Assembly (NCBI RefSeq): GCF_001428625.1
Contig: NZ_LMIE01000012.1
Coordinates: 259,182 to 323,181 of the forward strand
Direction: 5' to 3'
Length of the DNA stretch: 64,000 bases
Origin: Hydrogenophaga sp. Root209
Lineage (GTDB): Bacteria > Pseudomonadota > Gammaproteobacteria > Burkholderiales > Burkholderiaceae_C
Shown: piece by piece, positions 37,063 to 45,575 of the stretch
Layout: each line of letters starts with the position of its first letter
Position numbering within the stretch: position 1 is the stretch's first letter
The notes under the pieces: model-generated
The model's database searches: none
What the model was told of the DNA's origin: nothing
What the model saw: the letters and a program-made list of their open reading frames with translations, nothing else
Program-made: the position numbers and the translations under genes

Positions 37063-38139
37063 TCAGACCAGGCTCTGGTCCAGGCCCTGCACCAGGATGT
37101 CGCGCGGCAGATCGATGCCGATGAACACCATCTTGCTGGTGCGCTGCTCGCCTTCGGCCCACGGTGGGCCGAGATCGCTGCCCATCAGTTGGTGCACACC
37201 CTGGAAAATCACCTTGCGGTCTGTGCCCTCCAGATCGAGCACGCCCTTGTAGCGCAGCATGCGCGGGCCATACACCTGCACGATGGCGCCCAGGAAGTCT
37301 TCCAGCTTGGCGGGGTTGAACGGACGGGTGGCGCGGTAGACGAAGCTCTTCACATCGTCGTCATGGTGATGGTGGTGACCCGGCCCTTCGTGGCCATGAT
37401 CGTGATCGTGTTGGTGAGACGGATGATCGCAATGCTCGCCATGCGCATGGTCGTGGTCTTCGTGACCATGATCGTGCTCGTCGGTCTTGAGGAAATCGGG
37501 GTCGATGTCGAGCTTGGCGTTGAGGTTGAAGCCCCGCAGGTCGAACACCTCCTTGAGCGCTACCTCGCCGAAATGCACCGGGCGCATGGGGGCGCGCGGG
37601 TTCATGTGCTTGAGGCGGTGCGTCAGCGCGTCGAGGTCTTCGGCGCTCACGAGGTCGGCCTTGCTGATGAATATCTGGTCGGCAAAGCCCACCTGGCGGC
37701 GCGCTTCCTGGCGGTCATTGAGTTGCTCGGCCGCGTGCTTGGCGTCCACCAGCGTGAGGATGGAGTCCAGCAGGTACTGCTCGGCCACCTCGTCGTCCAT
37801 GAAGAAGGTTTGCGCCACCGGGCCGGGGTCGGCCAGGCCGGTGGTCTCGATCACCACACGATCAAAATCCAGCTCGCCTTTGCGCTTCTTCTCCGCCAGG
37901 TCGTGCAGCGTGGCGCGCAGGTCGTCACGGATGGTGCAGCAGATGCAGCCATTGCTCATCTGGATGATGTTTTCGGTGGTGTCGGCCACCAGGATCTCGT
38001 TGTCGATGTTCTCCTCACCGAACTCGTTTTCGATCACCGCAATCTTCTGGCCATGGGCCTCGCTGAGCACGCGCTTGAGCAGCGTGGTTTTGCCAGAGCC
38101 AAGGAAACCGGTGAGGATGGTGGCGGGGATGAGGGACAT
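37063..38139 (-). CDS. CobW/COG0523-family metallochaperone GTPase with His-rich insert
   Basis: G3E-family P-loop GTPase, 358 residues, thought to insert or traffic metals such as zinc. Visible: Walker A TGFLGSGKTTLLKRVL, the diagnostic metal motif GCICC, IETTGLADPGPV, the SKAD specificity motif (FISKADLV), and a His/Asp-rich metal-binding stretch of about 40 residues before the CobW C-terminal domain (SFVYRATRPFNPAKLEDFL). It lies upstream of dksA on the same strand, 274 nt away. The metal cannot be assigned from sequence; pairing with a zinc-ligand-poor DksA suggests zinc. Confidence 0.9.
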   Translation of the reverse strand: MSLIPATILTGFLGSGKTTLLKRVLSEAHGQKIAVIENEFGEENIDNEILVADTTENIIQMSNGCICCTIRDDLRATLHDLAEKKRKGELDFDRVVIETTGLADPGPVAQTFFMDDEVAEQYLLDSILTLVDAKHAAEQLNDRQEARRQVGFADQIFISKADLVSAEDLDALTHRLKHMNPRAPMRPVHFGEVALKEVFDLRGFNLNAKLDIDPDFLKTDEHDHGHEDHDHAHGEHCDHPSHQHDHDHGHEGPGHHHHHDDDVKSFVYRATRPFNPAKLEDFLGAIVQVYGPRMLRYKGVLDLEGTDRKVIFQGVHQLMGSDLGPPWAEGEQRTSKMVFIGIDLPRDILVQGLDQSLV

Positions 38140-38217
38140 GGCGGGCGCGACGGTGTCGGAGGTGGGCAAACGGAAGAAGCGCGCAAGTGTATGCGAGCCC
38201 TCCAAGACATGCACACC

Positions 38218-39402
38218 CTACTGCTTTTTCATGACGATCAGACCCTTGAGGTACTCGCCCTCGGGGAAGTTCACCGTCATGGGATGGTCGCTGGCGCCAC
38301 CCAGGCGCTGCAGGATTGCACCATCCACACCGGCATCGAGCCCGGCAGAAGCCACGATCTTGTGGAACAGCTCCACCCCGATGCCGCCCGAGCAGGAAAA
38401 GGTGAACAGCACGCCGCCGGGTGTGAGCAGTTTGAAGGCCAGGCGGTTGATGTCCTTGTAGGCACGGGCGGCGCGCTCGGCGTGCGCCACGGTGGGGGCG
38501 AGTTTGGGCGGGTCGAGCACGATGGCGTCGAACTGGCGTCCTTCGGCCACGAACTGGCGCAGCGAGGCGTTCACGTCGGCGTCCATGAAGCTGGCGCGTG
38601 ACGCGTCGAAGCCGTTGAGCGCCACGTTGGCGGCGGCCTGCTGCAAGGCGGGCGCCGACGAATCGATGGAGGTGACGTGCCCCGCCCCGCCCGCCAGCGC
38701 GGCCACAGTAAATCCGCCGGTGTAGCTGTAGCAGTTGAGCACCTGTTTGAACTGCAGGCGCCTGGCGTACTGGCTGCAGGCCAGCCGGCTGTCGCGCTGG
38801 TCCAGATAGAAGCCGGTCTTGTGGCCTTGGGCGATGTCCAGTCCGAGTTGCCAGCCGTGTTCGCGCACAACCAGCGCGGTGGGGCCGGTACCGCGCAGCC
38901 AGCCGGTGGCTTCGGGCAGGCCTTCGAGCTTGCGGCTGCTGGTGTCGGAGCGCTCGTACAGGCGCGGACATCCGGTGAGTTCGATCAGCGCATCGGCGAT
39001 CACCGCCTTGTGGCGCTCCACACCGCAGGCGGTGAACTGGGCCACCAGCGTGTCACCATAACGATCCACGATGAGACCGGGCACGCCGTCGGACTCGCCG
39101 TGCACGAGCCGCACGCCATCGCTCTCGATGCCCAGTCTCGTGCGCAATGCAATGGCCCGTGCGAGGGTGGCGCGCAGGAAGTCGGCGTCGATGCGCTGGG
39201 TTTCGTCGAAGCTCCAGGCACGCACCCGGATGCGTGATTCGGGCGAGAAAGCGCCCCAGGCGAGGAACTGCCCCTCGGCGCTCTCCACACGCACGGTTTC
39301 GCCGGCATCGCCACCACCTTTGGCAATGGCGCCGTCGAACACCCAGGGGTGACGACGCAGGAGGGAACGGTCTTTGCCGGGCTTGAGGCGGATGGTTTTC
39401 AT
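38218..39402 (-). CDS. rlmI: Class I SAM-dependent rRNA methyltransferase (RlmI-like)
   Basis: Probable 23S rRNA m5C methyltransferase of COG1092. The 394 residues, equal to E. coli RlmI (396), have an N-terminal PUA domain (RRHPWVFDGAIAKGGG), an EEHEE-like central region (GFYLDQRDSRLACSQYA) and a Rossmann SAM domain (VLNCYSYTGGFTVAALAGGA, then IVLDPPKLA, then FSCSGGIG). The exact target base is inferred from family. A GACAAT hexamer 6 nt before the ATG with no Shine-Dalgarno sequence suggests a leaderless message. Confidence 0.88.
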   Translation of the reverse strand: MKTIRLKPGKDRSLLRRHPWVFDGAIAKGGGDAGETVRVESAEGQFLAWGAFSPESRIRVRAWSFDETQRIDADFLRATLARAIALRTRLGIESDGVRLVHGESDGVPGLIVDRYGDTLVAQFTACGVERHKAVIADALIELTGCPRLYERSDTSSRKLEGLPEATGWLRGTGPTALVVREHGWQLGLDIAQGHKTGFYLDQRDSRLACSQYARRLQFKQVLNCYSYTGGFTVAALAGGAGHVTSIDSSAPALQQAAANVALNGFDASRASFMDADVNASLRQFVAEGRQFDAIVLDPPKLAPTVAHAERAARAYKDINRLAFKLLTPGGVLFTFSCSGGIGVELFHKIVASAGLDAGVDGAILQRLGGASDHPMTVNFPEGEYLKGLIVMKKQ

Positions 39403-39408
39403 GCCGGT

Positions 39409-39414
39409 ATTGTC
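39409..39414 (-). promoter_or_regulatory. Candidate -10 hexamer GACAAT of rlmI
   Basis: GACAAT on the minus strand, 6 nt from the rlmI ATG. No Shine-Dalgarno sequence lies between. Confidence 0.45.
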
Positions 39415-39434
39415 GGCCCCCGCCCCCAAGCTTC

Positions 39435-40409
39435 TCAGCCCTTGGGTGGTTTTCCCTTGGCGTGCGCACGCGGGTGCGCCGCGTCGTACACCTTGGCCAG
39501 GTGCTGGAAATCCAGCCGTGTGTAGACCTGCGTCGTGCTGATGCTGGCGTGGCCCAGTAACTCCTGCACGGCGCGCAGATCGCCACTGGACTGCAGCACA
39601 TGGCTGGCGAACGAGTGGCGCAGCATGTGCGGATGCACCGGCGTGGCCAGACCCGCCAGGCGCGAGCGGCGCTTGAGGCGCACGCGGATGTGCTGTGGCG
39701 TGAGGCGCTGGCCGCGCGAGCCGATGAACAGGGCCGCATCTTCCCGCGCCCAGGTGGCGCGGAGCTCGAGCCAGCGTGCCAGCGCCGCCAAGGCGGCCTT
39801 GCCCACCGGCACGCTGCGCCGCTTCGAGCCCTTGCCCAGCACGTGCGCTTCGCCGTCCTGCGCGTCGATCCAGCCGCGGGCCTCGCCGCTGGCTGTCACG
39901 TCCAGGCCCACCAGCTCGCCGATGCGCAGGCCGCAGCCGTACAGCAGTTCGGTGATGCAGGCGTCGCGCGCTTCCAGCGCGGGGTGATCGGCCTCTTCCA
40001 CATGAGAGGCGAGCTGTACCGACTCGTCCACGCCCAGCGCCTTGGGCAGTGGCTTGCCGGCCTTGGGAGCGCGCACGTCCTGCACGGGGTTGTGACCGAT
40101 CAGACCCTGGCGGCCGAGCCAGACATAGAAGCCGCGCCATCCGGAGAGGATGAGCGCGATGCCGCGCGCGCTGCGCCCGGCGCTGTGCATTTGCGCGATC
40201 CAGCGGCGAATGTGCGTGTTTTGAATGTCCTTGAGGCAGACCCGGGCCTCCGCGGCGTGCGCGCACAGCCGCTGCAGATCCTGCGAGTAAAGCACCACCG
40301 TGCGCTCGGCCAGGCGCTTCTCCACCTTGACGTGGTTCAGATAGGCCTGCACCAGCGCGGCATCGTCCCCCGTCGGGGTTTCGGAGGCGGTTCGCGCCAG
40401 CAAGATCAT
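39435..40409 (-). CDS. xerC: Tyrosine recombinase XerC
   Basis: Site-specific recombinase resolving chromosome dimers at dif with XerD. The 324 residues have a SAM-like core-binding N-terminus and the catalytic set: Arg in LYGCGLRIGELVGL, Lys in GKGSKRRSVPV, His and Arg in HPHMLRHSFASHVLQ, His in LGHASISTTQVYTRLD and the nucleophile Tyr in the same block. The neighbouring dapF and DUF484 genes form the arrangement common in proteobacteria, which marks it as chromosomal XerC and not an integrase. Confidence 0.96.
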   Translation of the reverse strand: MILLARTASETPTGDDAALVQAYLNHVKVEKRLAERTVVLYSQDLQRLCAHAAEARVCLKDIQNTHIRRWIAQMHSAGRSARGIALILSGWRGFYVWLGRQGLIGHNPVQDVRAPKAGKPLPKALGVDESVQLASHVEEADHPALEARDACITELLYGCGLRIGELVGLDVTASGEARGWIDAQDGEAHVLGKGSKRRSVPVGKAALAALARWLELRATWAREDAALFIGSRGQRLTPQHIRVRLKRRSRLAGLATPVHPHMLRHSFASHVLQSSGDLRAVQELLGHASISTTQVYTRLDFQHLAKVYDAAHPRAHAKGKPPKG

Positions 40410-40415
40410 GTGCCG

Positions 40416-41099
40416 TTATTCAGGGCGCACACGGGACAACGCCGCGCTGGTGATCTCGCCGATGCGTTCCAGGAAGTCGGTGCCCATGTCGCTGGCGAAA
40501 CGCTGTTGATCGGCCGAGGCCAGCACCAGCAGGCCGAAAGCCTGTGGCGAGAGGCCGGCGCGCAGCGGAATGAGCGCGAGCGACACGGCGCTCGATGGAT
40601 CGTCCAGCCAGCCGGCGGCTTCCAGCCCCGGGTTGGCACCGCAGTAGGGCCGGGTGAGCGATGAGGCAAAGGCTTTCACGTCGTCGCTGGCCCCTTGAGC
40701 AAACGGTTGGTCCTCAAACGCAGGCGCCACGCCCCAGACCTTGATGGCGACCTGGGGCACCATGAACTGGTTGGCGATTTCGCGCACCGCCACCACGGGC
40801 AGCTCGGCAGGTTCGCGGGTGAGCAGCAGCGCGCGGGTCCAGAGCTGCAATTTGTCGGCGATGGTGGTGTTTTCGTGGCCATTGCGGATCATCTCGGCCG
40901 CCTTGAGCTCCAGTCCCTTGATCTTTTCACGCAGCATCTCGGCCTGGCGCTCCTGCAGGCTGACTGCCCGGTGGCCGTGCGGACTGGTGAGCTGCACGGC
41001 GGCCAACAGGCTGGCATGGCGCTCGAAAAAATCGGGCGTGTTGGCCAGGTAGTTGGCGATGTCGTCTTCGGTGATGGGTGGGATGCTGTTGGTGTTCAT
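40416..41099 (-). CDS. DUF484 family protein (GAF-like)
   Basis: A 227-residue protein of DUF484, consistently encoded between dapF and xerC. ITEDDIANYLANTPDFFERH is the family N-terminus, followed by a helix (VSLQERQAEMLREKIKGLE) and a GAF-like domain ending LVLASADQQRFASDMGTDFL. Function is unknown. It is 24 nt behind dapF and 6 nt ahead of xerC, so it is surely co-transcribed with them. Confidence 0.9.
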   Translation of the reverse strand: MNTNSIPPITEDDIANYLANTPDFFERHASLLAAVQLTSPHGHRAVSLQERQAEMLREKIKGLELKAAEMIRNGHENTTIADKLQLWTRALLLTREPAELPVVAVREIANQFMVPQVAIKVWGVAPAFEDQPFAQGASDDVKAFASSLTRPYCGANPGLEAAGWLDDPSSAVSLALIPLRAGLSPQAFGLLVLASADQQRFASDMGTDFLERIGEITSAALSRVRPE

Positions 41100-41123
41100 G
41101 TGTGTGTGGATTCGGAGCTGGGT

Positions 41124-41999
41124 TCAGCCGATGTCGGGAATGTCGATCTCGCCTTCGAACACGGTGGTGGCCGGTCCGGTCATGAAAACGGCGTTGTCAT
41201 GGCGGCGGCTGTCCTGCCATTCGATGGTGAGCACGCCGCCCTGGGTGTGAACGTCGACGCGTGCATCGAGCACGCCCAGCCGGATGCCCGCCACCACCGC
41301 CGCGCAGGCTCCGGTGCCGCAAGCCAGGGTTTCGCCGGCACCGCGCTCGAACACACGCAGCTTCACCTCGGTGCGGCTCACCACCTGCAAAAAGCCGGCA
41401 TTGACGCGCTGGGGAAAACGATCATGCCGCTCGATCATGGGCCCCCAGGCCTGCACCGGTGCGCTCTTGACATCGTCCACCATCAGCACCGCGTGCGGGT
41501 TGCCCATGGACAACACGGCGACCGGCACATCGCCTGCATACGGCAGCGCCAGCGGCCAGCGCTCGAAGTTGCCCATCGCCTGAGGTTGCAGGTCTTGGGC
41601 CAGGAAGGGCACACGGTCCAGGGCAAACACCGGCGGCCCCATGTCCACGGTCACCCCGCCGTCCTGGTGGGCATGCAGCTCCAGCTCGCCATTGGCCACT
41701 TTCACACGCAGCGGATTGCGCTGGCTCAGGCCCTTGTCGTGCACGAAGCGCACGAAGCAGCGTGCGCCGTTGCCGCAGTGCTCCACCTCGCCGCCATCGG
41801 CGTTGTGGATCACGTACTCGAAGTCCAGTTCGGGCTCGATGGAGGCCCGCACGCTGAGGATCTGGTCGGCGCCCACGCCGAAGTGCCGATCGGCGAGGAA
41901 GCGGTATTGGGCCGTGGTGAGGCCCAGACGGCCCCGCGTCTCGTCGAGCACCACGAAGTCGTTGCCCGCGCCCTGCATCTTGGTGAATCGAATGTGCAT
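41124..41999 (-). CDS. dapF: Diaminopimelate epimerase DapF
   Basis: Converts LL- to meso-diaminopimelate for lysine and peptidoglycan synthesis. The 291 residues carry both catalytic Cys blocks, [16 protein letters not shown] and [12 protein letters not shown], plus the N-terminal [15 protein letters not shown]. Its product is the substrate of MurE (26569-28080). It starts the dapF-DUF484-xerC unit, divergent from the Nudix fusion gene. GATAAT stands 6 nt before the ATG and no convincing Shine-Dalgarno sequence is present. Confidence 0.98.
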   Translation of the reverse strand: MHIRFTKMQGAGNDFVVLDETRGRLGLTTAQYRFLADRHFGVGADQILSVRASIEPELDFEYVIHNADGGEVEHCGNGARCFVRFVHDKGLSQRNPLRVKVANGELELHAHQDGGVTVDMGPPVFALDRVPFLAQDLQPQAMGNFERWPLALPYAGDVPVAVLSMGNPHAVLMVDDVKSAPVQAWGPMIERHDRFPQRVNAGFLQVVSRTEVKLRVFERGAGETLACGTGACAAVVAGIRLGVLDARVDVHTQGGVLTIEWQDSRRHDNAVFMTGPATTVFEGEIDIPDIG

Positions 42000-42005
42000 C
42001 GCTCA

Positions 42006-42011
42006 ATTATC
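42006..42011 (-). promoter_or_regulatory. Candidate -10 hexamer GATAAT of dapF
   Basis: GATAAT on the minus strand with a 6-nt gap to the dapF ATG, the same spacing as the rnpB box to its RNA 5' end. Confidence 0.5.
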
Positions 42012-42054
42012 GGCGCTGACCCGCAGGCAATGCCACAAGTGCGCTGGCTTCACG

Positions 42055-42060
42055 CAAAAT
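42055..42060 (+). promoter_or_regulatory. Candidate -10 hexamer CAAAAT of the Nudix-MBL gene
   Basis: CAAAAT followed by 6 nt and the ATG at 42067. No Shine-Dalgarno sequence. A weaker match than its neighbours. Confidence 0.3.
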
Positions 42061-42066
42061 GCTTCC

Positions 42067-43788
42067 ATGGTCAGACCCACCCAACTCCTGCATCCGCAGC
42101 GCCCACCCGCACCGCTGCGTGCGGCCGCCACCGTCCTGCTGCTGCGAGACAGCACCGATCCCGCCCACCCGGGCATTGAAGTCTTGATGACCCGCCGCTC
42201 CATGACGGCCAGCTTCGCGCCAGGCGCTTACGTGTTTCCGGGCGGTGGCATTGACGCTGCCGATGCCCAGTCGCATGGCATCGCCACGCGACGCACCACA
42301 CAAAGCGACCTGCACCTCACGCAGGCGATCGCGGCCATCCGCGAGAGTTTTGAAGAATTGGGCGTGCTCCTGGCGCACCGAGTCGATGGTTCACCCGTGG
42401 ATGACAGTGACATCGCCGCGCTGGATCGGCAGGCCCCGTTTGCCGCACAGTGCCATGCGAAGGGCATCACGCTCGACGGCGCAGGCGTGTTCGTGCTGGC
42501 GCACTGGATCACCGACCGCGATCTGCCGCGCCGCTTCGACGTGCCCTTTCTCGTGGCCCGCATGCCCGAGGGTCAGGCTCCCGTGGCTGACGAGACGGAG
42601 CAGTTCGAGCCGGTGTGGGTGCGTGCGGCCGATGCACTGGCACGCCACGAGGCCGGCAACTTCTTCATCATCTTTCCCACCATCCGCACGCTGGAGCGCC
42701 TCCAGGCCTATGCGACGGTCCGGGAGGTGCTGGAGGCATGTGCAGCGAACGACCAACCGCTGTGGACGAGCTGTCCCCGGGCGGGCATGCTGGCCGGGCG
42801 CGAATCGCGCCACATGGAGCACGAACCGCCCTTTGGCGAACTCGCCCTGGTGTGCCCCGACGGACATATCGCGCACAACCTGGACTGGCAGCACGAACAG
42901 CCCGTGCAGTTGCTCAAGAACGTGCAGCGCCTGACAGCGCCCAACCCCGGCTTCATGACCGGCCCGGGCACCAACAGCTACGTGGTGGGCGACCCCGCCA
43001 GCGGCCACATCGTGATCGATCCGGGCCCGGACGATCCAGCGCACATCGAGCGACTGTGGCGCGCCGCCGGTGGCCGTATCCAGGCCATCGTCTGCACCCA
43101 CTCCCATCCCGACCACTCGCCCGGAGCGCCCAGGCTCCAGGCCCTGTGTGTGGCCGCCGGGCTGCAACGGCCGCCCATCCTGGGACTGCCCAGCCAGCCG
43201 ACCGCCCGCGAAAACAGCCGCTTCGTGCCCGAACGCTCGCTGGCCGATGGCGAACAACTCGTGTTGCTTGGCCAGTCGGGCGAATCGACCGTCTCCCACA
43301 CGCTGGAAGTGGTACACACCCCTGGCCATGCGGCCAACCACCTGTGTCTCCTGCTGGTTGAAGACGGTCTGCTCTTCACCGGCGATCACATCCTCAACGG
43401 CAGCACCACCGTGATCGACCCGCCCGACGGCAGCATGGGGGCCTACCTCGATTCACTCGACAAACTCGCCGAGCGTTGCCGAACGCATGGGGTTGAGTTC
43501 ATCCTGCCCGCGCACGGCTACGTGCTGGGGGATCTGCGGGCCAGCGCCGAGAACACCAGCGCACCGGCCGAGGGTGGCGCGTTGGTGGCCATTGCGCATC
43601 TCAAGGCGCACCGGCTGCAACGCGAAGCCAAGGTGGCGCGCGCTTTGCAAAAGGCTCCAGAAGGTACGCCGGACGATTGGGTGAGGCTGGCCTACGACGA
43701 TGTGCCCGAGCGGCTCTGGCCGGTGGCCAAACGCTCCCTGATGGCGCATGTGGAACGTCTGCAAAGCTTGAGTGGCTTCAATCTGTAG
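42067..43788 (+). CDS. Nudix hydrolase fused to metallo-beta-lactamase-fold hydrolase
   Basis: A 573-residue two-domain protein. The N-terminal half (about 18-220) is a Nudix domain: YVFPGGGIDAADA begins the Nudix box and AIRESFEELGVLL completes it, with an insertion between the two. The C-terminal half (about 285-573) is a metallo-beta-lactamase-fold hydrolase: GPGTNSYVVGD, IDPGPDD, the zinc motif THSHPDH (344-350), HTPGHAANHLCLLL, and the LPAHG motif. Family logic suggests hydrolysis of a nucleotide-linked or CoA-type substrate followed by ester or thioester cleavage, but the substrate is unknown. The start is the only ATG that precedes the Nudix fold without running into dapF. Confidence 0.88.
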   Translation: MVRPTQLLHPQRPPAPLRAAATVLLLRDSTDPAHPGIEVLMTRRSMTASFAPGAYVFPGGGIDAADAQSHGIATRRTTQSDLHLTQAIAAIRESFEELGVLLAHRVDGSPVDDSDIAALDRQAPFAAQCHAKGITLDGAGVFVLAHWITDRDLPRRFDVPFLVARMPEGQAPVADETEQFEPVWVRAADALARHEAGNFFIIFPTIRTLERLQAYATVREVLEACAANDQPLWTSCPRAGMLAGRESRHMEHEPPFGELALVCPDGHIAHNLDWQHEQPVQLLKNVQRLTAPNPGFMTGPGTNSYVVGDPASGHIVIDPGPDDPAHIERLWRAAGGRIQAIVCTHSHPDHSPGAPRLQALCVAAGLQRPPILGLPSQPTARENSRFVPERSLADGEQLVLLGQSGESTVSHTLEVVHTPGHAANHLCLLLVEDGLLFTGDHILNGSTTVIDPPDGSMGAYLDSLDKLAERCRTHGVEFILPAHGYVLGDLRASAENTSAPAEGGALVAIAHLKAHRLQREAKVARALQKAPEGTPDDWVRLAYDDVPERLWPVAKRSLMAHVERLQSLSGFNL

Positions 43789-43798
43789 AGGCCGAACG

Positions 43799-44605
43799 GT
43801 GAAGATCGCGATCCTCTCCGATGTCCACGGGAATTTCTCGGCGCTTGATGCCGTGATCGCCGACATGAACCGGCGCGGCGGCGTGGACGAGGTGATCAAC
43901 CTGGGCAACATGGTCAGCGGGCCTTTGATGCCCTTGCAAACCGCGCATTTCCTGATGCGACAGAACTGGCTGCAGATCGCCGGCAACCACGATCCCCAAG
44001 TGCTGCATGAAAGCACGGGCGTGCGCAGCGCATCAGACGCATTTGCCGCCGGCGAACTCGACGATCCGGCACGGTGGTGGCTCGCCTCGCTGAGCGACTC
44101 TCTTGACGCACGCCTGCACACAGGCGAACTGTGGGCGGATCGTCTGGGCGGAGATCTGGCGATGTGCCATGGCACCCCCCGCAGCCCGGTCGAATACCTG
44201 CTTGAGACAGCCGAGGGAGAAGGTATCCGTCTGGCGCTGGCGCCCGAGATCGCCGAGCGGCTGGGTGAACACGTGCCCGCCCACGTCCGGCTGTTGGCCT
44301 GCGGTCACAGCCATATCCAGCGTGCCTTGCGCATGCCGGGCGGCATGCTGGTGGTGAATCCGGGTGCCGTGGGCATGCCCGCCTACGATGTCAGCCGCGC
44401 TCACCCGCTCTCAAACTACCACCGCGTTGAAAACGGCAGCCCCGATGCGCGGTATGCGATCGCAGAGACCATACAGGGCCAATGGCAGGTCGACCTGATC
44501 TCGGTGCCCTACGACTTCGAATCCACCGCTCAGCTCGCCATCAAGAACGGTCGGCCCGATTGGGCCCACGCCCTGCGCACAGGCTACATGCCACGCTTGC
44601 TCTGA
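43799..44605 (+). CDS. Metallophosphoesterase (YfcE/calcineurin-like)
   Basis: A 268-residue binuclear-metal phosphoesterase. KIAILSDVHGNFSALDAV gives the DxH motif, AGNHD the GNHD motif, CHGTP and CGHSHIQRAL the remaining His ligands. The second motif reads INLGNMVSGP where GDxVxxGP is usual, so the GD Asp is replaced by Asn-Met context; activity may be altered. The GTG start at 43799 is chosen for AGAGG 7 nt upstream. It follows the Nudix fusion gene after 10 nt and ends in a 22-nt convergent overlap with the Crp/Fnr gene. Confidence 0.82.
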   Translation: MKIAILSDVHGNFSALDAVIADMNRRGGVDEVINLGNMVSGPLMPLQTAHFLMRQNWLQIAGNHDPQVLHESTGVRSASDAFAAGELDDPARWWLASLSDSLDARLHTGELWADRLGGDLAMCHGTPRSPVEYLLETAEGEGIRLALAPEIAERLGEHVPAHVRLLACGHSHIQRALRMPGGMLVVNPGAVGMPAYDVSRAHPLSNYHRVENGSPDARYAIAETIQGQWQVDLISVPYDFESTAQLAIKNGRPDWAHALRTGYMPRLL

Positions 44606-45273
44606 GCCAGAGCGTGGCAGTCGCACGCCAGCGCCTGCAGCGCTGCGCGGTCCAGAAGCCGCAACCGACCTGGCTCACGTGCCAGAACCCTCAGGCCGAC
44701 CAACCGCGCTGCCGCGCCCGACAGCACGTCGATCGGCACATCAAGCTGCACCGTCAAGTCGCCCAAGTCCATGGCCAATGCATCGTCGGGCATGCGGTTG
44801 AACGCCATCAGCAGCCAGCGGCACAGGCGCTGTTCAACGCTGTGGGTCCGTTGGCACAGGGCGGTTTGCGACATCTGGTCCGTGAGCGCCTGCAGGTAGC
44901 CAAGCACCGCCTGGGTCACCTGTACCGAATCGGGTCCGTGGGTTGTCAAGGCGCTGGTGGGCAGTGTCCAGGCAGCGCCGGGGTGCAGCACCACAGCCCG
45001 GCCGGATTCGAAAAAATCACCCATGAATGCGGCCACACCCAACATGCCATCGTTGCCGACCAACGCCACCGACACATCGCCTCTGCCCGGCGTGGGTTGC
45101 ATCAAGGCGACGAGCGCCGTTGTGGGGAAATACACGTGGGCGGTTGCGGTGCCAGGCACATGCACCTCGTGCCCGGCCGGCAGGTCCACCCTCTGGAGAT
45201 GCTCACTCCAGGGCAGTTGGCCACCACCGGACAGCGAGGCCAGTATCCGGTTTGAAGGGTGATCTTCTGACAA
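44584..45273 (-). CDS. Crp/Fnr-type transcriptional regulator
   Basis: A 229-residue regulator. The N-terminal cupin effector domain reads VDLPAGHEVHVPGTATAHVY and VYFPTTALVALM; a dimer helix and a C-terminal winged helix-turn-helix follow (LTVQLDVPIDVLSGAAARLV). No N-terminal Cys cluster for an Fe-S centre and no clear cAMP-binding Arg-Ser pair are seen, so the signal is unknown. TTG at 45273 is taken as start because GGGAG lies 8 nt upstream and the product has family length; sequence further upstream in frame is not family-like. Divergent from a second Crp/Fnr gene. Confidence 0.8.
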   Translation of the reverse strand: MSEDHPSNRILASLSGGGQLPWSEHLQRVDLPAGHEVHVPGTATAHVYFPTTALVALMQPTPGRGDVSVALVGNDGMLGVAAFMGDFFESGRAVVLHPGAAWTLPTSALTTHGPDSVQVTQAVLGYLQALTDQMSQTALCQRTHSVEQRLCRWLLMAFNRMPDDALAMDLGDLTVQLDVPIDVLSGAAARLVGLRVLAREPGRLRLLDRAALQALACDCHALAQSKRGM

Positions 45274-45575
45274 TGTCGGAACTCCCGCCCGGAGGCGATC
45301 GAGGGTGCGTGGCCGGCAGTTCCGGGGGGTGCGCCAGTGTAGGCGCAAAGACGAATCAATATGTTCGATATCGAACACATCCACGCCAAGCGCGACGAAA
45401 GCGTTCCACTGCAATTTGAAGGTCGACTGCCACCGGCTCTCGAAAGCCATGACCAGATTGGCGTTTTGGGGTCCATGCCCCGTACACTTCCTGCAACAGA
45501 CCTTCGCTCGCCCCGGCCATTCCGCCATGGACCTCTCGTCGCAGTGTCGTTCTTCGACCATCCTCGGGAGCCCCA
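45274..45575. other. 302-nt divergent promoter region between two Crp/Fnr-type genes
   Basis: No gene is supported. It contains the 22-bp palindrome at 45359-45380 and GGGAG ribosome sites next to both TTG start codons. A 72-codon plus-strand frame (45361-45579) starts inside the palindrome and is not credible. Confidence 0.6.
45359..45380. promoter_or_regulatory. 22-bp palindrome with CRP-operator geometry
   Basis: The central 16 bp, TGTTCGATATCGAACA (45362-45377), are a perfect palindrome; the outer bases extend it to 22 bp with a single mismatched pair. Half-sites TGTTC and GAACA are separated by 6 bp, exactly the layout of a CRP site (TGTGA-N6-TCACA) with altered specificity bases. It lies between the two divergent Crp/Fnr genes, so it is a strong candidate for the operator of one or both. 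Confidence 0.7.

Noticed and set aside
36144-38601. Very long plus-strand open frame (over 800 codons) across dksA, the CobW gene and the rlmI end
   Set aside because: Runs through three certain genes on the other strand; composition mirrors the Lys/Ala and His-rich parts; not a real gene.
39435-40409. Tyrosine recombinase as a sign of an integrated element
   Set aside because: Neighbours dapF and DUF484 mark it as housekeeping XerC; no attachment site, phage or plasmid genes nearby.
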